A stretch of 64,000 nucleotides of DNA from assembly GCA_951802425.1 (NCBI GenBank), contig OX637805.1, positions 1,922,001 through 1,986,000 of the forward strand, in the 5' to 3' direction. A model generated the notes under the pieces. That model was not told the origin of the DNA and made no database searches. It saw only the letters and a list, made by a program, of their open reading frames with translations. Of the stretch, positions 23,386 through 33,768 are shown in pieces; the first letter of the stretch is position 1, and each line of letters begins with the position of its first letter. Position numbers and translations under genes: made by a program. Origin of the DNA: Clavaria fumosa (lineage: Eukaryota > Basidiomycota > Agaricomycetes > Agaricales > Clavariaceae).

Positions 23386-26300
23386 TTAATGGTAAAGGAT
23401 CGGCATCCAGCTCCGCCAAGGCCTCCTTTGCTGTTCGCTGTCATAGTCTTCGTCTTCCACATTCTCATTCTCAGGGAAACGGTACGGCAGGGGCGCTTCC
23501 CTCGTTGCTCTGTACTGATCCATGTTACCCAGGTGTTCGTTTTCCACACGGACTATGTAGTTCCACAGTCAGAGCCCACGGCAAAATACGGGAAGCCTAA
23601 AAGTTGACCGACTGACAGAAATTCCATTGCCATCGCCTGAGCATCTCTAGAGATGCAATGGCGAAGCTTCGGACTTGGGTCGATGGGCCATACTTGGGTA
23701 AGTAGGCTAACCATAAGAATCTGATGCACGTATTCGTCGCCTGCGAAGCAAAATAATCAAAGAGGTAAGCGAGACCTTACTAGTACTTACGATGGCGAAC
23801 CAATATCTCTAGATTCAAGAGTCAGTACCAGTCAATCCTTAAGACGAACGAGACCTACGGGCTTCTGTCCATTATACATAAGCTCCCGGCCGAGCGTTGT
23901 ATTCAATGGATTTAGCGACCAATCGACGCAGACATCCTAGATAGTCAAAGGCTTCAGGATAATGAGCATCGTAAAAGAGCGACAAAGCTGACCCATATCG
24001 AGCTGTAAAACGAGCTCAACACTGCAAATATAAGCCACGGCGCGAAGACACCGCGAAATTCCGAGCTGCGATATCGCCAAATATAGTACGTCAAATGCGC
24101 AAAGATTGCAGAAGCGTATTTTCCAGCCTAGCCAAATCAGCGTAAGATGCTATTGCTTTTCGTGGGATGGATACGAACATTCCACACATGCATTATCAGA
24201 CCCGAATCGCAGTAACGCCGCGCGCTCTGAATGACTCGGACCAGCAGAGGCAACGACACCAACGTGAATGGTACAATCCAGTCCTCGGGTGCCACGGCCC
24301 TCGGTTCCCACAGGTGATCGAACCCATGGACGTAAGCGTAACCTACAGTGTACAAGTTTGAGAGGGTGAAGGCGAAGCTGCAGAGCTGATCACTGGAAGT
24401 AAAGGTTAGGGAAAGAGGCATCTGGAGCAGATATGCGTACAAACCCGAGCCAGAAATCTGTAAACTTGCATACAAGTCAAGTCACGGTTGTTAAAAGAGA
24501 AGTCAGAGGCGGAATTACCTCAACCTTGAACACGCCAGGAACAAATAGTCTGCCCATACTCTTAAGAAGCCAGAAACGAGTAGGCCTCGAGAACAAGGGC
24601 AGAGGAAATATCATCCAACCGACCACAATCGCAACCCAGATGACGGCGTAATACTCCGGCCTCAAGGATTTGGGGCCCAATTCAGAAAAGGTGAACCAGA
24701 ATGAGAAGCATAATGTAGCGAAAAGGAACAATACAATCTAGGCGATGTTATCAGATATGATGAGGCAGATGCGTGACGGTTATCGCACCTCAATATATCC
24801 CCAAACGCTAAGTTTCGTCCGGAAGTTAAGTGCTGTATTCCATGAGCGCGCAGTCTAAGACGGCAATCGAGATCCCTCACAAAAAATAAAGACATAGTTG
24901 ATCCTGTATTGCGTCCAAACCAGAAGATTCACACCAATTAGCACGGCTAGCATCATAGGCATCGCCAGTACGGCATACGTGAACAATATTGCGTCCGCAT
25001 TAGGAGTGTGCCCCCGTAAGGCTAGAGGCGTTCAAGGTAAGAACTGCACAACGATGGCGGACATGATCCCAAATCGTTCACGTACATTGATGAAGTCCGA
25101 GCACGAGGAGCGGAAGCGAGATACCGAGACATAAGCCAGAGCGAAACGCATTGCTGTAGTAAGTCTTTTCTAAACTGGCTGCGCGAAGTCGTCTGACGGC
25201 CTCTTTCTTGTTATTGTCGGCTTAACAGGGCAATGCAGAACATAAGCGTCAAGCCAAAAATGGGACCGTCGCTACGCACTGAACGTCGCAGCAAACAATA
25301 CTTCCATCTCTTCCTTCATCCGTGTGATCGACGCATTGGACCCGAAAGCGCTCGGCAAGACCTGTATCATTCTCAACACCCATTCGAATCCAGACCAGAA
25401 TGCCGCACCTTCTCATTAATGTAAGTGTCTCCCACAGTAATCTAGGTCCTTGAGCGTAAGAGGGATGGGAATTGAGGTTGATCGCGTTGACGCACCTTTA
25501 GGGTTTTGCTGATCGTCTTGTCAAATTTTTTCAGCATTTTGCGAAATCCCTCATAATTCTGGGTCTGTGCTAATCATCAACAGGCCGCTCACGAATTAAG
25601 CTCGGCACAGAGATTAAAAACTTACACGATAATTGCACAGCATCTCCAAAACGCTAGAAAAAGGAATGCGATGTCAGTCCTCTGGTTCGTCATCTCGGGA
25701 GTTATGGCTCAAACCGATAATGCTCGAACACGGCCTTCTTCAATTTCTTCCTCGCAATGAGATAATCACTAGGGTCTCGCATTTTTTCTGCAGTAGAGCC
25801 GTCAGGGAAAGCTGCTTTGGATTTCGTGGTTGATCGACGCTGGATAAAAGGAGGATTTGCTGAGCGATCGGGTAAAGTGATGATGATATCTTGCGGACGA
25901 ATTTTCGGCTTTGGTTGCGACCATTGCAGTAGTTTGGTTCTCCAATCGGGCTGAGATGCAGAACCCTGTGACGCACATCGTTAGTCAATTCGCACGCTGA
26001 TGACGGGACACGCACATTCCAAACAGCGCGATGTGCTTGCAACTCTCGAGCCTGTTCCTTGATTTTTTCCGTACGAGCAAGCAATTCGGACTCGCGAGCG
26101 CAGAAGAAAGCCTCTACTTTCTCAAGTTGGACATCTAGATAATGAAAAAAGCCCATGTACTCGAGTGGCAAGAGCGACAAAGTATCATGCAGTGAGAGTG
26201 CTGAGTGCAATGTAGAAGGAGTAGGCGAGCCGTCAAGGTAAGCGAGAACACCGCCTCTGCGTTAGCATGAGCTTTTCTAAAGACGGCCAGGACTCACGTT

Positions 26301-26715
26301 GGATCACGGTCATATTCTCGGTAGTTGAGTGGCATTTGTTAGTTGACGGTGCCGATCCGATCGTGACTGAACTAGGGGTTATAGCCAAGCCGGGTGGGAA
26401 GGCAGTGGGACTGCTGGTTGGAAAATCTTGCGTTTGTGTATCCCATGCCAGTGGCTGTTTCCCCACAGCAGCACTAATGTCAACATTAACATACAGATCC
26501 GACATTGGTCGAACCAGTCTTCCAGAGTGAGCAGTCGTGAGGCCCTGAATTTTGTTGATATACTTTTTGAGGCCCTTGTAATCACTATAGGATGACCCAT
26601 TAAGTGAGCAAGCTTCAATTGATGAAGAAAGGCACACTACATATATGCTCCCCTCCATTCAGGTGTCTGCTGGTCCTTCAGTGCGACGTCTAGCAGATGG
26701 GAGATGTGAAAGCTT
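23386..26715 (-). CDS. SPX-EXS domain transporter (Syg1/XPR1-like)
   Basis: A multi-exon gene of the SYG1/XPR1 family, membrane proteins that sense inositol pyrophosphates through the SPX domain and export phosphate. SPX segments are TPEWRGAYIDYKGLKKYI (across an intron near 26600), LDVQLEKVEAFFCARE (about 26130), YEGFRKMLKKFDKTI and RMKEEMEVLFAATF. Then come membrane segments (GLCLGISLPLLVLGLHQC, LLVWTQYRINYVFIF, FLFATLCFSFWFTF) and the EXS domain (DQLCSFAFTLSNLYTVGYAY, HGFDHLWEPR, ARRYCDSGLIMH, WLAYLPKYGPSTQVRSFAIA, LEMLRRWQWNFFRVENEHLG). It ends with WMPILYH and the stop at 23386-23388. All these pieces can be joined with short introns. The first exon is unresolved: no ATG was found in the frame before LLDVALKD, so the 5' end is approximate. 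The locus could have lost its start. Confidence 0.8.
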
Positions 26716-28079
26716 ACCTGCGTCTGCTGTAATTGCCTCGGACAGTGTTAGCTTAACCTCTTCCCTAATTTGCGAAATGAGGTAACGCACTGAGCATATT
26801 TCATGTCGTTGGCGAAGTATTGAGCGTGCAAATCGTGCAAATCGTTGGCTCGTTTTCCGAATCTCTACCGCAGAAGGGCACTGGATCAGTATTAACTTCT
26901 GGAGCTCTAAGTGGTAGAGGACGTGAAACGAGACGTGGTCAGGAATGAGTAGGAGGTCACGATGGTCTCCTCTACTTAAATTCCTCCCGGCCGGCTCGCC
27001 GTTAACCGCGCTCCTTGGAGCTGATGCAGGCATTGCTTTAATCGAGCAAGTAGGGTTACGGTACTGGATCCATAGAACATCGGATGTCACGCGACCAGTA
27101 AATGATCCCGTTGACGGAATATTTGTAGGCGGTTCCGATATTTTCCGGGTTCGATCGATCAAGCGATCGTCGTATGTCATGCCTTTGTTACCCGCGGGGT
27201 GGTCATGTGCCAGGTTCGAAATTTTTATACAATGTATGCCCCACACATAGTCATGGCATGAAATCTGATTTTCAATTTGTCGCTTCCAACAGGTGGCGTA
27301 AACGGGGGTGATTCTCGACATGTGCTGATCTCCAGTGACCGTGCAAATACTCCCGTGGGTGGCGGGCGTCGCCTTAGGCCTTAGGCCTTAGGGCTTACAC
27401 CGTCAGTCTTACAAGGCGCCTAGGCGTATCTCTTTCTCCCAGATTTTTCCTGGCGAGAATTGACGTTCCCACTGTAAGTAGTCGACATGAGCGACCAAGA
27501 GCAGCTTCTCCTGAAGCGACAATACACCCCACACTTCTGCGGGCATCCGTCGTGCATCAAAGCGGAGGGAAATAACGTGCTCGCATGTGTCTGACCACGC
27601 AAGGAGAACAAAATTGGTTCATGCCCCACATGACGGAAGCGACGGCGTTGGGCCTTGAGGCTCTGTTGCAAACCACAGACAATGTAAGTCGAAGTCGCCG
27701 GTAACCCGGGTGGGATTTCTCCCCCGGCGTTCCAATGCCATCACAGAAGGGTCACGGCTCCATTTCAGTGAGCGTCTTTCGGATGCATTCTGTGAAGTGC
27801 ATGCAGTCTCTATGAAACGTTAATTTTCGACATGGCACGTCTTCTGACCACAGAACCATGTAAACAGTCAGTTTGTTCGGGGGTTGCACACGACAAGCTG
27901 GCTCCTCGGGATAATAGTGAACAAGACGCGATCCTTCTGAAGAGACGAACAAGCTTGACAACCAAATGCAAAGGAGATTGCATTAGATATACCAGATGGG
28001 TCTGAAGCGACCGCAAGCTCCGGCCGGTTGGAAGACAACAGAGAAAACTTAGTCTACATCAACCAACAGATACCATTTC
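26716..28079. other. Intergenic, start exon of SPX gene unresolved
   Basis: A minus-strand open frame (26659-27321, 220 residues) overlaps the SPX gene's 5' end but shows no known domain. A short TTAGGCC tandem lies at about 27370-27392. No other gene is seen up to the ELYS-like gene. Confidence 0.4.
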
Positions 28080-30461
28080 TTATGCGTCAGTAGCTGCTTG
28101 GCGCTTTTTGCGGGTGGCTGTTTTAGCATCTCCACTTGAAGTTCCAGATGCACGCGTGGTCTTCTTGCGGGTCCTCGACGGTGCCGACTCAGCTGCGGGT
28201 GGAGGCTCAGGAGATGGCGAAGCACGGGATAATCTGTTGGAACGTCGAGGCCGCAAAGTCATTCCTTCAGGCTCTGGTTGATTAGAGGCTTTGCGGGATA
28301 CTCGGCCCCGGCGGCCTTGCCGTTTCCTAGGAGGTGAAGGAGGCAGAGGACCTACTTGGTCCTCGCTGCCCTCATCCTCGTCCATCACCAGCGCCCCTGG
28401 CAGACTGCGCGACAAGTGAGTCTCCTTCGTCTGAGTCCGGCGGCCCCGCCGGGAAGGTTCTTGCCGGATAGGAGGCGACTCCGGACGCCGTTCCACTGAA
28501 ACACTCTCAGTTTCTGTCTCTTCATCAGACTCTACAAATGCTCCCGGAGGCAGCTTGGTGTGAGGGCCTGTCCGTTTCGGGCGAGCAGGGGCGCTGGTCT
28601 TACTGCCAAATAGCGAATAGTCGAGCTCGGTGGAATGTTCATCGTGGACGCTCTCCATCTGATCTTCGTCCTCCTGGGTAGGTTCGCCCTGCTGAAACCG
28701 CTCCTGCTCAGGTTCCACAGTGGAAGTAACAATTTCTGCCGATATTTCTGGAGCCGTGCGAGGATTGTCTTCTCCAAAGGCTCGTTTCATGCCGTTGCTG
28801 ACGGGCGGCTCATAGAACGCGTTCCTAGCACGGTTTGCGCTGCCTATCGAGGTAAAAAGAGACGGTTGGGCAGGGGGACTCTGTACCACACGCCCAGCTA
28901 AGGGGCTCAAAGCTACGGAGTTGACAATAAATGGGGCAGTGAACGGCGGGGGATTAGATGACGAGGGTGTCGGCGTAGTAGGAGCTGTTCGAGCCGGCGG
29001 GGGTGCGGAACGATTGGGGGGAAAGCGAGGCTGGTTCACTACTCTCGTCGCGTCGTGCATACGTGGAGAAGAAGTCGAGGCGCCAAGCCGAGACGACGCG
29101 GACAGGTCGGCGATTATTGGGAGTGTCCCAAATGATTGGGTTCGATTTACAGCGGGCGAGGGAATCACGTCACCGTTCACGATGAGGGGTCTCAAGTCTT
29201 CCCAAGAGATGCTCAAGTCACTACTTAACAGCGAGTCTTGACTGCCAGCAGCAGCGAGAGGGGCTTTGGCCTGTGACAGTCTCTCCAGTTCAATGGCTAT
29301 CATCTCACGCTCGACTGGAGGCATCGCGGCCATGATATCCTCCATCATGCGCCTTCTTTCCTGGGACGCCGCCAGCACTCTGGGATTAGGATTCGCGGAG
29401 TGGGTGAGGAATTGTCGGTCGAGCTTGATCGCGGAGGCATATTGACCGCTCTGAACAAGCCGAACACATACGAGATCTTGAATGACAGGCACAGAGTTGG
29501 GTGGAATAGTCGAGGGTGGATGAGCAGCGAATCGGTGCAAGTGGTTCTGCTCAAAAGCAGAGAGGGGAAAAGCCACAAGTTTAGTGAGAGGGAGCGGACG
29601 CGGCTTCGCTGGTATATGGAAAAATTAGCTATTGCAGAAGACCATTAGTGTGCGCAGAGCATACGCGATAAACACCAATCGAGAATTTTGTTGAGGAGCC
29701 GTGGGCGCGTTGGGTTGGACTCAGGAAAAGTCCGTTGAAATTGCCACGCTTCTAGTAGACTTGACTCTGCAAGTGCCACCGCGTATATGTCAATGTCGTC
29801 GGGCTGGGTTAATGCGGGTTTGGCGGTCCGCACAAATTCGCGGATGAGTGGCATCGGATCTTCGGAGAGGTTAAGAGCTTCCAACACCTTGGAAGTGTGC
29901 TGAGCATTGATTCGTGTGTCAGACAACATAGCAACAGCTTTCTATAACTTTTTCAATGGGTCGAATGACATGAACGATGCCATGTCAACGCACCTGCAAA
30001 TCGCGCCCCCGTTCCAGCATCCAATACGCATCCATAAGAGTGACGAATTGGGGAGGCACACATTTCTTTGATTGGAAGTCTGTAGCCTTGTCGTCTTCAT
30101 GCCACTTGAGCAGCCAATAAATAAGACAATATTTCTGGAGGTCGTCGAAGTCGGAGTTTGTGATGGCGTCTAACAATCGGTCCAACGACGGCACGTCGAG
30201 CGGCGGAAAGTAGGTGTCTGGCTGTAGAATTCCAGCACTTGACAATAATATGTCAAATATCAAGCGGTCCGACATTTGAGCGCGGCGGTCTTCAATCTCC
30301 TGGGGTATAGGATCGTGCCATGCAAAGTGTTCGGGTGAGAGGTCGAATAGCGAGAGAAACTTGTTCGACCCCGTTGGCGGGAGGTATTGGTTATCCTTTG
30401 TGTCGAGTTATTTTAGTGAATGGGACGTTAAGCGACATGCGGAACTACGTACGATGTCCAT
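28080..30461 (-). CDS. ELYS-like domain nucleoporin
   Basis: The N-terminal part matches the ELYS-like domain of nuclear pore proteins (metazoan ELYS/MEL-28, S. pombe Ely5), which link the Y-complex to chromatin or the pore. Exons are a 9-base starter exon 30461-30453 (M-D-I, then GTACGT), an exon from 30395 with LSPEHFAWHDPIPQEIEDRR, DDLQKYCLIYWLLKWH and LMDAYWMLERGRDLQ, then AMLSDTRINAQHTSKVLEAL and IYAVALAESSLLEAWQFQRT, and a long last exon (to 28080). That last exon starts FPLSAFEQNHLHRF and is followed by ~450 residues of disordered, Pro/Ser/acidic sequence with basic RGR-type clusters (RQGRRGRVSRK, LRPRRSNR) resembling AT-hooks. Domain position and basic tail agree with known ELYS layout, although this protein lacks the metazoan N-terminal propeller. 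Confidence 0.8.
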
Positions 30462-30681
30462 GGGCGAACACCTAATTGAGGAATGTTGTGGCGAGCAATC
30501 TGCCAGTGCCAACGCGACGAGCCATTGTTGCGCGCGCGCGTGCTTCCACCGTGGGAAACTCACCAAACAACCACTAAAGTCAGGTGACCTTACATGGCGA
30601 GCCGCGAACAAGGGACAAGTGATGATATATGATATAGTACACCAAAATTCTCTATATCCACTTGTGTGGTACACATCCCGT

Positions 30682-31529
30682 TTACCTGGCCGTTGTTTGT
30701 TGTCCCACTTTCTCGGTCAGTCGGTCAACCAAGGGAGTCTCTGCGGCATTCGCTGCAGGGATCATAAGGGCCGACTCTCCTTCCTTGCGAGATTCCCGCA
30801 TGTCTCCCTTAAAGCCAACGAAGAAGATCCGAGAGAGATCACCACCGACTGACTCGCTCTAGTCACAGGATCACATCAACACAACTAACATCACAGAGGT
30901 GATGGCTCGAGACAGACACGTACGAAGAATAGACTCAACGAGGTGACGCTAGTAAAGGCCGCGACCCGCAATGGGTATTCTATGACACCGATCTCGCCTT
31001 CTAAGAGAGTGATATTCAGGTGTGGTTGAGTAAGCTCAGCATCCGCGAAGTCGACTATGTGTGGGTGATTAGCAAAAATACGCATATGGCGTGGTGCCAC
31101 TTCGCCTCGACCTGAGAGAAAGTCAGTAAGGCAAATGTAATACAATTCACCACATACCGAGCTTGAGGGCAATGGATTTCAGGCGAACGCTCCGTGTAAA
31201 TGGTACATGAATGATCATCTGAGGTCGGGCGTAAGTGCCTGCGTAGCATGTCTGAGCTGAGAAAGGGGAACTCGACCTGATCATCCACGCCTGAATCTGC
31301 GTACTTGGTAGTGTCATCGCGCTCGTCCCAGGGCTTGATGATTGTTTTCGCATCCTCCGGCAAAGCCAAATTCAAGCCATGCACACTACCTCGAAGCGGG
31401 TGAGTCACAGCCAACCTTTCGCAATTTCATGGCAGCATACTTGTCTTTATCTATGACACCGTACAAATTGGCGCTGTCAAACCCATTTTCAATGATCCCA
31501 GAATGCTGAGAGCCGTTGGCCGGGGGCAT
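30682..31529 (-). CDS. PITH domain protein (PITHD1-like)
   Basis: The joined exons give a PITH domain, the module that in TXNL1 binds the 26S proteasome; stand-alone PITH proteins such as PITHD1 are also known. Visible segments are NLYGVIDKDNVHGLNLAL (across a 55 bp intron), IIKPWDERDDTTKYADSGVD, DQMIIHVPFTRSVRLKSIAL, GRGEVAPRHMRIFANHPH, IVDFADAELTQPHLNITLLE, IEYPLRVAAFTSVTSLSLFF and, after a last intron, SESVGGDLSRIFFVGFKGD, ending QQTAR. The start MPPANGSQHSG lies 41 bp from the start of the divergent uS5m gene. No thioredoxin domain precedes it. No defects were found. Confidence 0.85.
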
Positions 31530-31570
31530 GACGGTCGCGAGCAGAAGTGTTACGCTTACGTGTGACGCGT
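31530..31570. promoter_or_regulatory. 41 bp divergent start-codon gap
   Basis: Only 41 bases separate the start codons of the PITH gene (-) and the uS5m gene (+). The two 5' leaders must therefore overlap or be extremely short, and core promoters must lie inside the neighbouring gene. Confidence 0.6.
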
Positions 31571-32689
31571 ATGCATCACCGCATCCCTCCCGTGTTTCCG
31601 ATGCAAAAGCTGGCTCGAATACCTCGGACAATACGACTACACCACGCTCCCACAAACTGGAATGTGTCAGCCGCCCCCAGGTTCTTGCGGTCCTACTCTT
31701 CGTCTCCAGTACCTCCGCCACAATCCTCCAAGCACCCATTTGACCCGGTGACTTCTACAATCCTGGGCGCGTCGCGGGCCGATGGGGACTCTGGCTCTGG
31801 GGGTGGCAGCGGCGGGGGAGAGGGAGAGGGCGGCGATGGTGGACTGGTGGGGAGTGAGACGCTGGGGATAGGTGATGAGGGGGAGCACCCAGATCTCCTA
31901 TATGCTGACCCGCTACTCGACCTCCATGAGTCGATTACATTCCCTCCTGACCGGCGCTCCTCCTACTCTGCCAAAGTCATCGTCCGTAACGACCCGTCTC
32001 TTTTCCGTATTTCAAATGCCTTGGAAGCGGGTGTCGACCCCCATGCAATGGACGCTGAGGGTAGCGAAAGGGACGGTTCTAATTCCGAAGAGGACGACAA
32101 CCCATTGGCGACGTTGCCCTTGAGTGTCGGCGAGATCAGGCGGTTGCACAGATACTCCATTCTGACTCGGAGAGTCACACAACAAACCGGGAAAGGCAAG
32201 ATCCATCGCATGTACTCCATGATGATTGTAGGCAACGGCGATGGCTTAGTGGGTCTCGGGGAAGGAAAGGCAGAAGAGGTTCCCGAAGCGCAAACAAAGG
32301 CTCTCGCACAGGCCGTCCGAAATATGGACTACGTGCAACGTTTTGAGAAGCGTACGATCTTCACCGAGATGGAGACGAAGCTCGGCGCAACTCGCATCAT
32401 CATGCGGCCACGACCAGTCGGCTTTGGACTGCGCTGCAACCCCAACATCCACCAAATCCTCAAAGCAGCTGGGATCAAGGACATCAGCGCAAAGGTGTGG
32501 GGCAGTCGCAATAAAATCAATGTCATAAAGGCGTGCTTCCGCATGATACAAGCTGGACATGCCCCAACTGCAATGGGAGATGGGTTTGGGGGAGGGGCGC
32601 GAAATTTAAATAAAGGAAGGGGAATTATGAGTAGAGAAGAGATGGAGCGAGCGAGAGGCAGAAAATTAGCGGATCTGAGGACGTGGTAA
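31571..32689 (+). CDS. MRPS5: Mitochondrial ribosomal protein uS5m
   Basis: A single-exon gene for the mitochondrial small-subunit protein uS5 (372 residues from the ATG at 31571). The N-terminus is rich in Arg, Pro and Ser without acidic residues, as expected of a mitochondrial presequence. The middle contains a glycine-rich acidic insert (about residues 70-105). The S5 domain starts at about 190 with RRLHRYSILTRRVTQQTGKG and MMIVGNGDGLVGLGEGKA, the dsRBD-like fold, followed by the C-terminal domain TRIIMRPRPVGFGLRCNPNI, AGIKDISAKVWGSRNKINVI and KACFRMIQAGHAPTAMGDGF. The frame is open 24 bases upstream to a GTG but the first ATG is preferred. Confidence 0.93.
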   Translation: MHHRIPPVFPMQKLARIPRTIRLHHAPTNWNVSAAPRFLRSYSSSPVPPPQSSKHPFDPVTSTILGASRADGDSGSGGGSGGGEGEGGDGGLVGSETLGIGDEGEHPDLLYADPLLDLHESITFPPDRRSSYSAKVIVRNDPSLFRISNALEAGVDPHAMDAEGSERDGSNSEEDDNPLATLPLSVGEIRRLHRYSILTRRVTQQTGKGKIHRMYSMMIVGNGDGLVGLGEGKAEEVPEAQTKALAQAVRNMDYVQRFEKRTIFTEMETKLGATRIIMRPRPVGFGLRCNPNIHQILKAAGIKDISAKVWGSRNKINVIKACFRMIQAGHAPTAMGDGFGGGARNLNKGRGIMSREEMERARGRKLADLRTW

Positions 32690-32822
32690 ACGGAATGGTT
32701 TTTACTATCGACGTGCATGCAAGACGCAGGACGCAAGACGCCGCCCGAGAATGTGCGATCATTACCAGTTTTTCCAAATATTCTCGGTCGATGTGGCAAA
32801 CATTTACAGACTTGTTGATGGC

Positions 32823-32918
32823 GGCCCAATGGTCTAGTAGTATGATACGTGCTTCGGGTGGAAACTCGTTCCGAAAGGAATATGCACGGGGTCCCGGGTT
32901 CAATTCCCGGTTGGGCCC
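32823..32918 (+). tRNA. tRNA-Pro(CGG) with intron
   Basis: Acceptor arms GGCCCAA (32823-32829) and TTGGGCC (32911-32917) pair fully. The A box TGGTCTAGTAG and B box GGTTCAATTCC are present. Anticodon arms CGTGC (32848-32852) and GCACG (32884-32888) enclose TTCGGG, giving anticodon CGG at 32855-32857. They also enclose an intron of about 24 bases (32859-32882) after position 37, the standard site. A run of T follows directly from 32919 and serves as the RNA polymerase III terminator. Confidence 0.92.
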
Positions 32919-33768
32919 TTTTTTTTGTATATCTTGGTTCAGTGATTTGTAGCCAACCATTTAGAAGCTCAGGCCTCAGGCACTGGCAACCAATGAGCCA
33001 ATGACAACCAAATGTTGGAATGTGATAACTCCTGCATAGTACAGTGGACTTGGTGCGGCGGTGGCACCACTGGCAAAGCATACAGGCATGAAACCATTAC
33101 ACGAGCACAATGGCTGCTCACCGCGACGCCATGCATAATATTGCACAGACCACTCCGCAGGCTATCAGTGAAGGATTTACAGGCAATCCTGCGAAGACTG
33201 CTGTTTACTAGCTTCACACGGAAACCTCGAAGTAGGGCACTATGTGCTTCTGATGCCCTTTCGGACTGCTCATCAATACCGAAGCCCGTAACGATGGCCA
33301 CTGTTGAAGCTCCTGTTGCTCCATAGACAACTCTTAGGAGTGAGAACATACTTGTAACAACACCATACAAATGTCTCAGAACTATACAATACATGAGAAC
33401 TGTTTTAAAGTCGTGTTTAAGAATGGAGTGTAAGTTCACGTGATCACCGGGCTTGCAACTCGCAGCGAATTACAACCACCCCACTGCATCCAGAATGACT
33501 GGATTGTCCATGGAATTAAAGGCCATCAGCGCTAGTGTATCCATCATGCTTGGAAGCTGGGTGATAGTCCTAATCTTTGTGGTGTTTGCATTACTGGTGA
33601 GTTGCGTTGCTGTCTAGCCTGGTGGTCAATGACAACTCATGATTGGAACATTTTCTGTGTCTTGTGGCGCTACTTTCATAGGGAAGTTACTGGGATGCGA
33701 AGACATCCATGCATGACGCTCACGGCATTGTGAGATTTCTTGTATCTCGAGCTTGACTCAGGAATGAT
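32919..33768. other. Intergenic, no gene seen
   Basis: About 850 bp between the tRNA and the PARG gene. A 156-residue minus-strand frame (32969-33439) has no motif that I recognise. Nothing else supported. Confidence 0.45.

Noticed and set aside
27000..27320. 220-residue minus-strand open frame upstream of the SPX gene
   Set aside because: No motif, and it overlaps the SPX gene start region; kept only as an unexplained frame.
27370..27392. TTAGGCC tandem of about three units
   Set aside because: Not the fungal telomere unit TTAGGG and very short; treated as a simple repeat.
28921..29241. Plus-strand open frames antisense to the ELYS-like gene
   Set aside because: Mirror frames of a GC-biased coding exon; no independent motif.
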